Notes: a model not told the origin generated them from the letters alone. DNA of 64,000 bases from an uncultured Alistipes sp. (GCA_944321945.1 CALUNE010000004.1:1-64000), one strand, 5' to 3'; shown: positions 44,157 through 53,221, numbered from the stretch's first letter. Made by a program: numbers and translations.

Positions 44157-44462
44157 TCAGGCCTGACCCATCTTCGACCCCGTATCGGGAATCGGACTCG
44201 GCGTCGGAATCTCGATCTTGCCCACGTTGCTCTCGTATCGAACGATGTTGTCCTGCAACGACCGCAACAGCCGCTTGGCATGCTCGGGCGTCAGAATGAT
44301 CCGGCTCTTGACATGCGCCTTCGCTACGCCCGGGAGCAACGTCGCAAAGTCGATGATGAACTCCGTCGCCGTGTGCGATATGATCGCCAGGTTCGAGTAG
44401 TGACCCTGTGCCACCGATTCATCCAAAGCAACGTCGATACCGAATTGTTTCATCTCTGCCAT
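44157..44462 (-). CDS. DUF3467 family protein
   Basis: 101 residues, soluble. It contains the DUF3467 pattern GHYSNLAIISHTATEFIIDFA and SRIILTPEHAKRLLRSLQDNI. The family is widespread in Bacteroidota and has no settled function. The ATG at 44462 gives MAEMKQFG; the ATG at 44453 is an alternative. A TAAATTTG box lies about 25 nt upstream. It sits alone on the - strand inside a long + strand run. Confidence 0.9.
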   Translation of the reverse strand: MAEMKQFGIDVALDESVAQGHYSNLAIISHTATEFIIDFATLLPGVAKAHVKSRIILTPEHAKRLLRSLQDNIVRYESNVGKIEIPTPSPIPDTGSKMGQA

Positions 44463-44486
44463 ACCATTCGGGAAATTTGGTTTTTG

Positions 44487-44494
44487 CAAATTTA
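44487..44494 (-). promoter_or_regulatory. Promoter -7 box for the DUF3467 gene
   Basis: TAAATTTG on the - strand, 24 nt upstream of the chosen ATG. Confidence 0.55.
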
Positions 44495-44624
44495 ACCGCT
44501 TTCACCATTCGATATGCAACCTCGGGGCCAAAGTTTTCGATTTTTTATCAACAGTTCCAACCTGCGAATGAATTCCTCAAACCCTTTTTTTGATTTTCAT
44601 GCCGCGGATATGACGCCTTTTTCG

Positions 44625-44632
44625 TATCTTTG
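44625..44632 (+). promoter_or_regulatory. Promoter -7 box for the LysE-type/cmk/ispH genes
   Basis: TATCTTTG, 26 nt before the ATG at 44659, downstream of an AT-rich stretch. Confidence 0.6.
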
Positions 44633-44658
44633 TCGTCTGAACCTTGCTGTCTGGCGTT

Positions 44659-45336
44659 ATGGCTTTCGAGATCGTTGAGACCCTCTTCCGGGGAATTTGT
44701 GTGGGCGTCGCGGCCTCCATCACCGTCGGCCCCGTAGCGGTGCTGTGCATCCAGAGAACCCTCTCAAAAAGCAGAAGATCCGGTATCGTATCCGGAATCG
44801 GCGTCGCCTGCGCCGACACCTTCATGGCCATGGCCGCCCTGTTCTTCTACTCGATGCTCCAAAACCAGATCGAGCAGTACAATACCCTGCTGAGGGTCAT
44901 CGGCGGAATCTTCGTCGTCATCGTCGGCGTCTTCATCTTCGCCCAGAACCCCGTCCCCCAGATCCGCCGCAACCGTGCCGGAAAAACCTCCCTCTGGCAG
45001 GATTTCGCCTCGATTTTCGGCCTGACGATCGCCAACTTCATCATGGTCGTACCCTACATCCTCGCCTTCTTCGCCGTCTTCAAGATCTCGAGCGGCGAGA
45101 TGACCGACCACACCGTCGGCGGATTCTTCCGCGCCGTCTTCGTCATCGCCGGGTTCTTCTGCGGAGCCGCCTCGTGGTGGACCCTCCTGGCCTGCGTCAT
45201 CAACCTCTTCCGCCGCCGCTTCAGACCCCGCCACATGCTGACCATCAACCACGTGGCCGGCATCATCATCGGTATCCTGGGCATTTACACCATATTATCC
45301 ACCTTCTTTGACATCTTCCCAAATGTCGGACACTAA
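44659..45336 (+). CDS. LysE-family exporter
   Basis: 225 residues with about six membrane helices. The LysE/RhtB start GICVGVAASITVGPVAVLCIQRTL is clear, including the conserved GP after the first helix. Such proteins export amino acids or small metabolites; the substrate is unknown. A TTG five codons upstream is possible, but the ATG follows a good promoter. Its 3' end overlaps cmk by 14 nt, so cmk translation is likely coupled. Confidence 0.88.
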   Translation: MAFEIVETLFRGICVGVAASITVGPVAVLCIQRTLSKSRRSGIVSGIGVACADTFMAMAALFFYSMLQNQIEQYNTLLRVIGGIFVVIVGVFIFAQNPVPQIRRNRAGKTSLWQDFASIFGLTIANFIMVVPYILAFFAVFKISSGEMTDHTVGGFFRAVFVIAGFFCGAASWWTLLACVINLFRRRFRPRHMLTINHVAGIIIGILGIYTILSTFFDIFPNVGH

Positions 45337-46036
45337 AAACAACAAGATCATAATCGCAGTCGACGGCTACTCGTCCTGCGGAAAAAGCACCTTCGCCAAA
45401 GCCATCGCCGCCCGATTGGGCTACATCTTCATCGACACCGGCGCCATGTATCGCGCCGTCACGCTCTATGCCCTCGAACACGGTGCCATCCGCTCGGGCA
45501 TGGTCGACGAAGAGGCCGTCGTCAAACTTCTCGGCGATATCGCGATCACCTTCCGGTTCAACCCCCAGCGCGGAGCCAGCGACATCTATGTCAACGGCGA
45601 TCTGGTCGAGGGCAAGATCCGTACGATCGAGGTCTCGAACTGCGTCAGCCAGGTCAGCGCCATCCCCGAAGTGCGCCACAAGCTGGTCGCCATGCAGCAG
45701 GAGATGGGACGCCGCCGGGGCGTGGTCATGGACGGCCGCGACATCGGCACGGTCGTATTCCCCGATGCCGAACTGAAGCTCTTCATGACGGCCGACCCCC
45801 GGGTCCGCGCCGAACGCCGATACAGGGAGCTCCGCGATAAGGGCATGCAGGTCTCGCTCGAAGAGATCGAACGGAATGTCCGCGAACGCGACAAGGCAGA
45901 CATGAGCCGCGCCGTTTCGCCGCTCCGTCAGGCCAAGGATGCCATCGTGCTGGACAACAGCCACATGACCATCGACGAACAGATGACCTGGTTCCTCGAC
46001 CGTTTTGCTGAGGTGATGGCCCGGCAGTCCCGATAG
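45323..46036 (+). CDS. cmk: Cytidylate kinase
   Basis: 237 residues. The P-loop GYSSCGKST is at residues 15-23, followed by IDTGAMYRAVTLYAL, the CMP-binding segment. MDGRDIGTVVFPDAELKLF and the R-rich lid (RAERRYREL) complete the family pattern. It phosphorylates CMP and dCMP. The start is ATG at 45323, inside the end of the LysE-type gene. A G8 run and an 18-bp tandem repeat lie between cmk and ispH. Confidence 0.94.
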   Translation: MSDTKNNKIIIAVDGYSSCGKSTFAKAIAARLGYIFIDTGAMYRAVTLYALEHGAIRSGMVDEEAVVKLLGDIAITFRFNPQRGASDIYVNGDLVEGKIRTIEVSNCVSQVSAIPEVRHKLVAMQQEMGRRRGVVMDGRDIGTVVFPDAELKLFMTADPRVRAERRYRELRDKGMQVSLEEIERNVRERDKADMSRAVSPLRQAKDAIVLDNSHMTIDEQMTWFLDRFAEVMARQSR

Positions 46037-46062
46037 TCCGGGGCCCCAGTGGGGGGGGCTCC

Positions 46063-46116
46063 GAAACCAAGGAGAGGACTGAAACCACGGGGAGAGACGA
46101 AACCACGGGGAGAGAC
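46063..46116 (+). repeat. Tandem repeat, three copies of an 18-bp unit
   Basis: Copies at 46063-46080, 46081-46098 and 46099-46116. The last two are identical (GAAACCACGGGGAGAGAC) and the first differs at four positions. A G8 run (46051-46058) precedes them. The array fills most of the cmk-ispH gap. Confidence 0.92.
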
Positions 46117-46153
46117 GAAACCCGCTGCAACCCAACAAGAAAAACAAACCGCC

Positions 46154-47026
46154 ATGCGTATCGAAATAGATGATAAATCGGGATTCTGCTTCGGCGTGGT
46201 CCGCGCCATCACCCAGGCCGAAGAGGCGCTGGGCGAGGGTGGTACGGTCTATTCGCTCGGAGATATCGTCCACAACCGCATCGAAGTCCAGCGGCTCGAA
46301 CAACTCGGCCTGCGGACCGTCACCCATGCCGAAATGACCGATATCGCGGGCGGACGCCTCCTGATCCGCGCCCACGGTGAGCCCCCCACGACCTATGCCC
46401 GCGCCCGGAAACTGGGCATTCGCGTGATCGACGCCACATGCCCGGTCGTAGCCCGCCTCCAGCGCCGCGTCATGCAGGCCCACGAAGCCATGAAACCCAT
46501 CGGCGGACAAGTCGTCATCCTCGGAAAACGCGGCCACGCCGAGGTCGTCGGCCTCACCGGACAGGTCGAAGAGCCCACTATCGTGATCGAAGGCCCGGAC
46601 GATCTGCGGCTGATCGATTTCGAGCGGCCGATCCACTTCCTCTCGCAGACCACGCAGAGCATCGCCCTCTTCGAGGAGCTCGGCGCCGAAATGAAACGCC
46701 GCGCCAAAAACCCCGACACCGTCCGCATCGACGACACGATCTGCCGCCAGGTGGCCAACCGCGAAGAGCATCTTACGGATTTCGCCCGGCGTTTCGATGT
46801 GGTGATCTTCGTCTGCGGCCGCAAGTCCTCGAACGGAAAGGTCCTCTCCGAAGTCTGCCGCAGCGCCAATGCGCGTACCCACGTCGTCGAAGAACCCGCC
46901 GAAATCGACCCGTCGTGGTTCGACGGCCGACAGAGCGTCGGCATCTGCGGCGCCACGTCAACCCCCAAGTGGCTGATGCAGCAGGTCGCTCGAAAAGTCG
47001 CCGAAATCACCGGAAACGATCTTTAA
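46154..47026 (+). CDS. ispH: 4-hydroxy-3-methylbut-2-enyl diphosphate reductase
   Basis: 290 residues. IspH is the last enzyme of the MEP pathway and makes IPP and DMAPP with an iron-sulfur cluster. The three cluster cysteines are Cys12 (GFCFGV), Cys96 (DATCPVV) and Cys197 (DTICRQVANRE), the same numbering as in E. coli. His in VHN, AHG and GHAEV and the SSN motif in GRKSSNGK bind the diphosphate. It supplies the isoprenyl synthase encoded at 7.4 kb. cmk-ispH adjacency is common in this phylum. Confidence 0.96.
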   Translation: MRIEIDDKSGFCFGVVRAITQAEEALGEGGTVYSLGDIVHNRIEVQRLEQLGLRTVTHAEMTDIAGGRLLIRAHGEPPTTYARARKLGIRVIDATCPVVARLQRRVMQAHEAMKPIGGQVVILGKRGHAEVVGLTGQVEEPTIVIEGPDDLRLIDFERPIHFLSQTTQSIALFEELGAEMKRRAKNPDTVRIDDTICRQVANREEHLTDFARRFDVVIFVCGRKSSNGKVLSEVCRSANARTHVVEEPAEIDPSWFDGRQSVGICGATSTPKWLMQQVARKVAEITGNDL

Positions 47027-47045
47027 TCCCAAAAATTCATACCCG

Positions 47046-47525
47046 ATGAAATACTTCTTCCGCTCGCTAAAATATTTCTGCGCCCTGTGCGTTCTCTGTG
47101 TGGCGATCATGTATCTGAACCGTCTGGCCGGTACCGCCCGACTGACCATCGGCGAAACCTTCCAGGTGATGTTCCATACCCCGCGCGGCATGATGCTCCC
47201 CGCGGTGATCGTGCTGCTGGCGGCGTTCTATCCCAAATTCGGATTCGTCTCCCGTCAGGTCGAGGGCGATATCGCCGAAAATCGCGATCAGATCCTCAAC
47301 GCTTTCCGCTCCGAGGGCTTCTCGCTCCGAAACGAAGAGCAGGAGGTGATGACCTTCCGCGCCGACAACTGGATCCGAAAAATCCTCATGCTCGGCGAGG
47401 ATGAACTGAAAGTTTCTCAATACGGACAATGGATCCGAATCGAGGGAAACCGCCGCGGAGTGGCCCGCGTCCAGTATCGCCTCGATTCCTATCTGGAAAG
47501 AATTCGACACGATGAAAAAAAATAG
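47046..47525 (+). CDS. Small inner-membrane protein, function unknown
   Basis: 159 residues with two membrane helices (about 10-27 and 50-65) and a basic/acidic mixed cytoplasmic tail of about 95 residues. No recognised family. It starts 19 nt after ispH and overlaps the S41 protease start by 14 nt, so it is in the same operon and may act with the protease. Confidence 0.82.
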   Translation: MKYFFRSLKYFCALCVLCVAIMYLNRLAGTARLTIGETFQVMFHTPRGMMLPAVIVLLAAFYPKFGFVSRQVEGDIAENRDQILNAFRSEGFSLRNEEQEVMTFRADNWIRKILMLGEDELKVSQYGQWIRIEGNRRGVARVQYRLDSYLERIRHDEKK

Positions 47526-49176
47526 ATCCTTCCGACTGGTGACCGCTGCTGCCGTCGTGGCCGCCGCTGCCGTCACGATCTTCGCCGCCCGGAACGACTT
47601 CGGGCTCGGCCGAAACATGGAGATCACCGTCAACATGATGCGTGAACTCTCGCTCAACTATGTCGATCCGGTCGACCCCGACCGTCTGATGGAGGGCGCC
47701 GCCGCCGGCATGGTCAGCGACCTGGACCCCTACACGGAGTTCATCCCCGAAAAAAACATGAAGGATTTCGAGCTGCTCACCACCGGCAAATACGGCGGAA
47801 TCGGCGCCCTGATCCGTCAGAAGGAGGATTACGTCCGCATCGCCCAGCCCTACGAAGGCTCGCCGGCCGACCGCGCCGGCCTCAGGATCGGCGACAAGAT
47901 CCTCGCCATCGACGGCAAGGAGGTCCGCGGTTTCACCACCGAACAGGTATCCAACCGTCTCAAGGGTGAACCCGGCAGCAAGGTCCGCGTCACGGTCGAG
48001 CATCTCGACGGCTCACAGGCCACCAGCACCATCCGCCGCGAGAGGATCGCCATCCCCGGTGTCCCCTATGCCGGATGGATCGCCGACGGTATCGGATACA
48101 TCCGCCACAGCGACTTCACCGAAGGGTGTTACGAGGAGATGCGTGCCGCCATCGAACGCCTCCGCGCCGAGGGCGATCTGAAGGGGCTCGTGCTCGACTA
48201 CCGCTCGAACGGCGGCGGAATCATGCAGGAGGCCGTCAAGATCCTCGGCATGTTCGTCCCCAAGGGGACCGAAGTCGTCAGCACAAAGGGCCGCTCGGAG
48301 GATTCGAAACAGGTGTTCCGGACCGAAACGGAACCTATCCTGCCGGATCTGCCCCTCGCCGTGCTCATCAACGCAAACACCGCCTCGGCCGCCGAAATCG
48401 TCTCCGGCTCCCTGCAGGACCTCGATCGCGCCGTGCTGATCGGACAGCGCAGCTTCGGAAAGGGGCTCGTACAGTCGACTCGCCCGCTCGGTTACAACAC
48501 CATGCTCAAACTCACGACCGCCAAATACTACATCCCCTCGGGCCGCTGCATCCAGGCCATCGACTACTCCCACTCGCAGGAGGGTGACGTGCGCACGGTG
48601 CCCGACTCGCTGATCTCCGAGTTCTCGACCCGCGCCGGACGAAAGGTCTACGACGGCGGCGGAATCATGCCCGACATCCGCACCGAACCGGAATACATCT
48701 CGCGTTTCGCCGCAACGCTCTATGCCATGGGGTTCATCGAGGACTTCGGCGACGAGTACACCCGCCGCAACCCCGGTCAGCAGATCGATATCCGCACGTT
48801 CTCGATCACGGATCGCGATTACGCCGATTTCGAGGCCTTCATGAAGGACAAGAAGGTCCCCTATGAATCGGATACGCGCCGCGCCCTGAAAGCCCTGAAA
48901 AAGGCCGCCGAAGAGGACCGATTCGCCGATCTGGAGGAGCGTTTCACCAAACTCGAGGAGGAGCTCAAGGACGATACGCAGACCAACCTCGAAACCTATC
49001 GCCAACAGGTCATCCAGGCCATCAACAACGACATCGTCCTGCGCCACGGATACCAGGCCGGCGTGATCGAACATGCGCTGTCGTCGGATGCCGATGTGAA
49101 GCGCGCCCTCGAAATCCTCGGAAACCCCGCGGAGTATGCCCGCATCACCTCGGAACAGGATACCGCCCGCAAATAA
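47512..49176 (+). CDS. S41 family C-terminal processing peptidase
   Basis: 554 residues. An N-terminal membrane anchor or uncleaved signal (about 8-26) is followed by a helical cap, a PDZ domain (about 95-170, GSPADRAGLRIGDKILAIDGKEV) and the S41 catalytic core. The Ser-Lys dyad is visible as Ser292 (NTASAAEI) and Lys317 (GQRSFGKG), 25 residues apart as usual. It should cut C-terminal tails of periplasmic or outer-membrane proteins. A C-terminal extension of about 100 residues is partly coiled coil. Confidence 0.93.
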   Translation: MKKNRSFRLVTAAAVVAAAAVTIFAARNDFGLGRNMEITVNMMRELSLNYVDPVDPDRLMEGAAAGMVSDLDPYTEFIPEKNMKDFELLTTGKYGGIGALIRQKEDYVRIAQPYEGSPADRAGLRIGDKILAIDGKEVRGFTTEQVSNRLKGEPGSKVRVTVEHLDGSQATSTIRRERIAIPGVPYAGWIADGIGYIRHSDFTEGCYEEMRAAIERLRAEGDLKGLVLDYRSNGGGIMQEAVKILGMFVPKGTEVVSTKGRSEDSKQVFRTETEPILPDLPLAVLINANTASAAEIVSGSLQDLDRAVLIGQRSFGKGLVQSTRPLGYNTMLKLTTAKYYIPSGRCIQAIDYSHSQEGDVRTVPDSLISEFSTRAGRKVYDGGGIMPDIRTEPEYISRFAATLYAMGFIEDFGDEYTRRNPGQQIDIRTFSITDRDYADFEAFMKDKKVPYESDTRRALKALKKAAEEDRFADLEERFTKLEEELKDDTQTNLETYRQQVIQAINNDIVLRHGYQAGVIEHALSSDADVKRALEILGNPAEYARITSEQDTARK

Positions 49177-49194
49177 CGCGCTAAAACTCCGGAC

Positions 49195-50370
49195 ATGAAA
49201 TTCCATGCGAAAAAATTCTCGTTCCGAAACCGGGTCGTCGTCATCGTCGTCGGAGTGACGCTCGGAGCCCTGTCGCTGCTCTACACCAACGAAATGGCCC
49301 GAAAACTCAAGGGCAAGGAGCAGCATGACGTGGCCCTCTGGGCCCATGCCATGGAACGCGTCAGCCGCGACGTCTTCGGAACCATTCAGGATCCGCTCGT
49401 CGCCGACATCATGTCCACCGGAAACAACATCCCGTTCATCATCACCGACGAAAACCTCGAGGTCGTCAACTCGCACCTGATCCCCGAAAAGATCATCGAC
49501 CATCCCGACCGACTCCGAAAACAGATCGACAAGTTCATGTCCGAGAATCAGCCCATCCCCGTGCGGTTCCGATTCTCGTCGGAACACTACCACCTGATCT
49601 TCTACGGAAAATCGGCCCTGCTCAAGTCGCTCTACTACTTCCCCTACATCCAGATTCTGGTCATCGCAGCGTTCATTACGCTGGGATTCATCGCCTTCCG
49701 ATCGTCGAAGCACGACGAGCAGAACCGCGTCTGGATCGGACTGGCCAAGGAGACCGCCCATCAGCTGGGAACCCCTACCTCGTCGCTGCTCGGGTGGATC
49801 GAGTACCTCCGCTCGCAGGATATCGACCAGACGGCCGTCGAGGAGATGAACAAGGACCTCACCCATCTGATGAAGATCACCGACCGTTTCTCGAAAATCG
49901 GCTCGGAAACTCCGCTTACCCCCGAAAATATCAACGAGGTGGTCGGCGAATCGGTCATGTACTTCCGCAAACGCATTCCGCGAAACGTCACCCTCGACTA
50001 CAACGGACTGGCCATCGCCCCCGTACAGGCCAACATCAATGCCGCCCTGTTCGAATGGGTGGTCGGAAACCTGATGAAAAACTCGCTCGACGCCCTCCAG
50101 GGTCACGGAGCCATCGACGTCAAAATCTCGTCCGACGACAAGTACGTCATGATCGATGTCAAGGATACCGGCAAGGGAATCCCCAAAAGCAACTGGAAAC
50201 GGATCTTCGAACCCGGATTCACCACCAAAACCCGCGGTTGGGGCCTCGGACTGTCACTCTCGCGGCGAATCGTCGAAGAGTATCACCAGGGAAAAATCGC
50301 CGTCATCGACTCCGAAATCGGCAAGGGTACCACCATTCGGATCACCCTTAAACGCGCCTTCGCCGGATGA
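49195..50370 (+). CDS. Sensor histidine kinase (orphan)
   Basis: 391 residues. Two membrane helices (about 12-30 and 150-168) enclose a periplasmic sensor of about 115 residues. The phospho-acceptor box is AKETAHQLGTPTSSLLGW with His189, the HQLGTP variant of the H box. The ATPase domain has NLMKNSLDAL (N box), DTGKGIPKS (G1) and GWGLGLSLSRRIVE (G2). No response regulator gene is adjacent, so its partner is elsewhere. Translation of the next gene is coupled by an ATGA overlap. Confidence 0.92.
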   Translation: MKFHAKKFSFRNRVVVIVVGVTLGALSLLYTNEMARKLKGKEQHDVALWAHAMERVSRDVFGTIQDPLVADIMSTGNNIPFIITDENLEVVNSHLIPEKIIDHPDRLRKQIDKFMSENQPIPVRFRFSSEHYHLIFYGKSALLKSLYYFPYIQILVIAAFITLGFIAFRSSKHDEQNRVWIGLAKETAHQLGTPTSSLLGWIEYLRSQDIDQTAVEEMNKDLTHLMKITDRFSKIGSETPLTPENINEVVGESVMYFRKRIPRNVTLDYNGLAIAPVQANINAALFEWVVGNLMKNSLDALQGHGAIDVKISSDDKYVMIDVKDTGKGIPKSNWKRIFEPGFTTKTRGWGLGLSLSRRIVEEYHQGKIAVIDSEIGKGTTIRITLKRAFAG

Positions 50371-51551
50371 TGCAGGTGTCGTCATATCCCGAAGCGGCCG
50401 TGGCAGAGGCCGGTACGGCAACCGCACGAACCGCAGTTGCCGCCGCGGATTCGGTGCGAACGACAGTTTCCAGGACAACACCGGCCGGGAATACATCGGC
50501 CCGAGCCGGAATACGGGTCCGGACGGACGATACGGCATCGCAGCACCGGACGGACGGAGAGACATCACAGCACCGGACGGACGGGGAAACATCGCAACAT
50601 CGAACGGACGGCACGGCATCACAGAGCGGCAATCGGACCCATGCCGACAGTCTGTCCCGGGAGGCCGACTCGCTGCGGACGAGTGATGATACGCTGGCTG
50701 GACCCGGTGCCGACGCTTCCTTCCGCTTCTCCCGGATCGACTCCATCCGCTTCGGCTGGAGCAGCGAGGCCCCCACATGTGCCGACACCACGCAGATGCC
50801 CTGGCGAGATACCTCCGCAACAGCCCTCTTCGGCAGTCAGTCCATCACCGTCCAGCCCCAAAACCTCGAACGTCCCGTCGGCGACTCACTCACCGACAAC
50901 GCCGTCTTCCAGGGATTCGTCCTCCTGCTCGCCGCAACCTACGCCACACTCCTCTACCGCAACCTCGGCGATGTCCGTCTGCTGCTGACCCGAATCTCCC
51001 GCGACTCCACTTCGGGCAAACGTTTCGCCGAAGAACCCGGCGTCAGCGGATTCTCCCGATTCCTGAACATCACAACGGCAATCGGCATGCTCTTCATGGG
51101 GGTCATCGTCGTCAAATACGGCGACACGCTCATGCCCCCCGAACTCGGTCACGCTCTTTCACACGCCGCCGTTCTCGCCCTCAGTCTGCTCGCGACGCTG
51201 GCCTGGGCCGTGATCATCCTGTTCCAGTCCGCGGCCATCCGCATCGCCGGCGCCATCACCCTCTCCCAACCCTTCATCGCCCAGCTCGCCCTGCTCAGAC
51301 GCACCTATTTCGCCCTGGCCGTCATCATCTCCTCCCCCACGCTGCTCCTCTTCGCACTCTGCCCACGAGGAACCGGCGGCGCCTGGTTCATTATCAGCGC
51401 CGTCGAATTGATCATTACGGCCGTTTTATATCTGAGAGAATCCCTGAACCTCTTTATTTCTAAAAAAATTTCGATTTTGCATTGGTTTTTGTACCTTTGC
51501 ACCGTCGAAGTCTTCCCAATCAGCCTCTTATGGCTCCTCGCGGCAAGATGA
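50367..51551 (+). CDS. DUF4271 membrane protein with repetitive N-terminal tail
   Basis: 394 residues. The first ~165 residues are hydrophilic, rich in Thr, Ser, Asp and Arg, and contain three 9-residue repeats (QHRTDGETS, residues 59-85). The C-terminal half (about 185-390) has about six helices and matches the DUF4271 family. That family is typical of Bacteroidota, often sits beside hemD and has no known function. The extended repetitive tail is unusual for the family. The gene overlaps the histidine kinase stop (ATGA). Confidence 0.85.
   Translation: MMQVSSYPEAAVAEAGTATARTAVAAADSVRTTVSRTTPAGNTSARAGIRVRTDDTASQHRTDGETSQHRTDGETSQHRTDGTASQSGNRTHADSLSREADSLRTSDDTLAGPGADASFRFSRIDSIRFGWSSEAPTCADTTQMPWRDTSATALFGSQSITVQPQNLERPVGDSLTDNAVFQGFVLLLAATYATLLYRNLGDVRLLLTRISRDSTSGKRFAEEPGVSGFSRFLNITTAIGMLFMGVIVVKYGDTLMPPELGHALSHAAVLALSLLATLAWAVIILFQSAAIRIAGAITLSQPFIAQLALLRRTYFALAVIISSPTLLLFALCPRGTGGAWFIISAVELIITAVLYLRESLNLFISKKISILHWFLYLCTVEVFPISLLWLLAAR
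50541..50621 (+). repeat. Coding tandem repeat, three copies of 27 bp
   Basis: Copies at 50541-50567, 50568-50594 and 50595-50621 encode QHRTDGETS, QHRTDGETS and QHRTDGTAS. The third differs mostly at silent positions. The unit is a multiple of three, so copy-number change would keep the reading frame. Confidence 0.9.
51492..51499 (+). promoter_or_regulatory. Promoter -7 box for hemD, inside the DUF4271 gene
   Basis: TACCTTTG in an AT-rich stretch at the 3' end of the DUF4271 coding region, 84 nt before the hemD start. It would let hemD-rnpA-yidD be expressed independently of the upstream operon. Confidence 0.55.
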
Positions 51552-51583
51552 ACCGACCAAGATAAACCTAAACATACGCAACT

Positions 51584-52450
51584 TTGAAAGTAAAGAGTGT
51601 ACTGGTTTCGCAGCCGAGGCCCGCTGTCATCGAAAAGTCCCCGTTCTACGAACTGGCCCAGAAGTATCAGGTCGATGTGGCCTACAAGCCTTTCATCCGC
51701 GTCGAAGGGGTCTCTCTGAAGGAGTTCCGCGCCCAGAGAGTCGAAATCCTCGACCATACGGCCGTCATCTTCACCTCTCGAACCACGGTCGACAGCTTCT
51801 TCCATATCTGCGAAGAGGCCCGAATCACCGTACCTGAAACCATGAAGTACATCTGCCAGACCGAGGCCGTTGCCCTCTATCTGCAGAAGTACATCGTCTA
51901 CAGAAAACGCAAGATCTCGTTCGCCGACGGATCGTTCACCTCCCTCGTCGAACTCATCATCAAACACAAGGAGGAGAAGTTCCTCCTCGCCCTGAGCGAA
52001 CCCCACAAACCCGAACTCCCCGACACGCTCGCCAAACTCAAACTCGCAGTCGATCCCGTCATCCTCGCACGAACCGTCGCCAGCGACCTCGAAGCCGTCA
52101 AAATGGAGGCTTACGACCTGTTGGCGCTCTACTCGCCCTCGGATGTCAAGGCCCTGGTCGAAAAGTTCGGTACCGAAGGCCTGCCCGCCGTCGCCGTCTT
52201 CGGCGAAGGAACCCTCAAGGCCGCTCTCGAAGCCGGGATCACCGTCCTGGCAAACGCCCCGACCCCCGAGGCCCCCTCGATGGTCAAGGCCATCGACCTG
52301 CTCATTCAGAAGGTCCAGAAGGGCGAAGAGATCGCTCCCGTCGAACTGGTGACCGACGCCCGCAAGGAGGAGTTCATCCGTACGCAGCAGCACAAACTCG
52401 CCAAAAAAGGCCGCGTACGCCGTACGCCAACCTCCGAAACCCGTAAATAA
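51584..52450 (+). CDS. hemD: Uroporphyrinogen-III synthase
   Basis: 288 residues. The protein has the two-lobed HemD layout: VKSVLVSQPRPAVIEKSPFYELA at the start, the hinge IFTSRTTVDSFF, and in the second lobe ALYSPSDVKALVEKFG and VAVFGEGTLKAALEAG. It closes the linear tetrapyrrole to uroporphyrinogen III. The start must be TTG at 51584, because the conserved first strand begins directly after it and no ATG or GTG is close. The DUF4271-hemD-rnpA-yidD order is common in Bacteroidota. A lysine/arginine-rich tail ends the protein. Confidence 0.88.
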   Translation: MKVKSVLVSQPRPAVIEKSPFYELAQKYQVDVAYKPFIRVEGVSLKEFRAQRVEILDHTAVIFTSRTTVDSFFHICEEARITVPETMKYICQTEAVALYLQKYIVYRKRKISFADGSFTSLVELIIKHKEEKFLLALSEPHKPELPDTLAKLKLAVDPVILARTVASDLEAVKMEAYDLLALYSPSDVKALVEKFGTEGLPAVAVFGEGTLKAALEAGITVLANAPTPEAPSMVKAIDLLIQKVQKGEEIAPVELVTDARKEEFIRTQQHKLAKKGRVRRTPTSETRK

Positions 52451-52506
52451 CCCCCGGGCCCCGCATTCCGCCCGGACCCTCCCGCAGACCCCAAACTCCG
52501 CAAATC

Positions 52507-52875
52507 ATGTCAACGCACGCGCTTCCACGCAACGAAAGGCTTCGCTCGCTGGGAGCGGTGCGCCGACTTTTTGCCGACGGCGAAAGCGGATTCATCTTCC
52601 CGTTCCGATACGTCTGGTTCGCCGAACCCGACACCGTCCGCAACGTCGAGGTCCTCTTCTCCGTCCCGAAAAAGTTCCACAAACGCGCCAACAAACGCAA
52701 CCTCCTCCGCCGAAGAACCAAAGAGGCCTACCGGCTCCAGAAACAGATCCTGGAACAGGGCCCTGCACTGAATATCGATCTGGCCCTGGTCTACTCCTCG
52801 AAAGAGGTCCTCTCCGCAAAATCCATCGCTCATGCCGTCCGCCGGATTCTGGAAACGGTCGCTGAACGTCTGTAA
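52507..52875 (+). CDS. rnpA: Ribonuclease P protein component
   Basis: 122 residues, basic. The RNR motif region is present as [20 protein letters not shown], together with the N-terminal [17 protein letters not shown]. It binds the RNase P RNA and helps 5' processing of pre-tRNA. yidD overlaps its 3' end by 44 nt. rpmH, its usual neighbour in other phyla, is at 22.3 kb. Confidence 0.93.
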   Translation: MSTHALPRNERLRSLGAVRRLFADGESGFIFPFRYVWFAEPDTVRNVEVLFSVPKKFHKRANKRNLLRRRTKEAYRLQKQILEQGPALNIDLALVYSSKEVLSAKSIAHAVRRILETVAERL

Positions 52876-53092
52876 GCGACTTTGCGCCCTGCCGTTCATT
52901 CTGCTCGTGCGTTTCTACCAACTCTGCATCTCGCCGCTGACTCCCCCTTCGTGCCGTTTCACGCCCACCTGCTCGCAATACGCACTCGAGGCCCTGCGCA
53001 AATACGGCCCGCTGAGGGGGCTTTGGCTCACCATACGGCGGCTCGCCAGATGCCACCCCTGGGGCGGCAGCGGATACGATCCCGTTCCATAA
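52832..53092 (+). CDS. yidD: Membrane protein insertion efficiency factor YidD
   Basis: 86 residues. It has the YidD pattern [28 protein letters not shown] and ends [15 protein letters not shown]. It is a small amphipathic membrane-associated protein that aids YidC-dependent insertion. It overlaps rnpA by 44 nt in another frame, a common arrangement. The start ATG at 52832 adds a basic N-terminal stretch; a later internal start is possible but less likely. Confidence 0.93.
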   Translation: MPSAGFWKRSLNVCKRLCALPFILLVRFYQLCISPLTPPSCRFTPTCSQYALEALRKYGPLRGLWLTIRRLARCHPWGGSGYDPVP

Positions 53093-53195
53093 GGGATTAC
53101 AACCCCAAAATACGCCCAAGAACAGACGGAATACCGTCGACCGGTTCCCTTACGGACTGGAGGCTTCCGACCCGGAAACCAGACCGAAATGCACG

Positions 53196-53221
53196 AAAAA
53201 GCCGGTCTGGAACAGACCGGC
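53196..53221 (-). terminator. Second intrinsic terminator on the - strand
   Basis: Stem GCCGGTCT/AGACCGGC with a 5-nt loop; read on the - strand it is followed by TTTTT. It would back up the terminator at 53294-53335. I see no T-run for the + strand yidD transcript. Confidence 0.6.

Noticed and set aside
53196..53221. Terminator for the + strand hemD-rnpA-yidD transcript
   Set aside because: The hairpin is followed by CCGAAAAAAG on the + strand, with no T-run. The T-run is on the - strand side.
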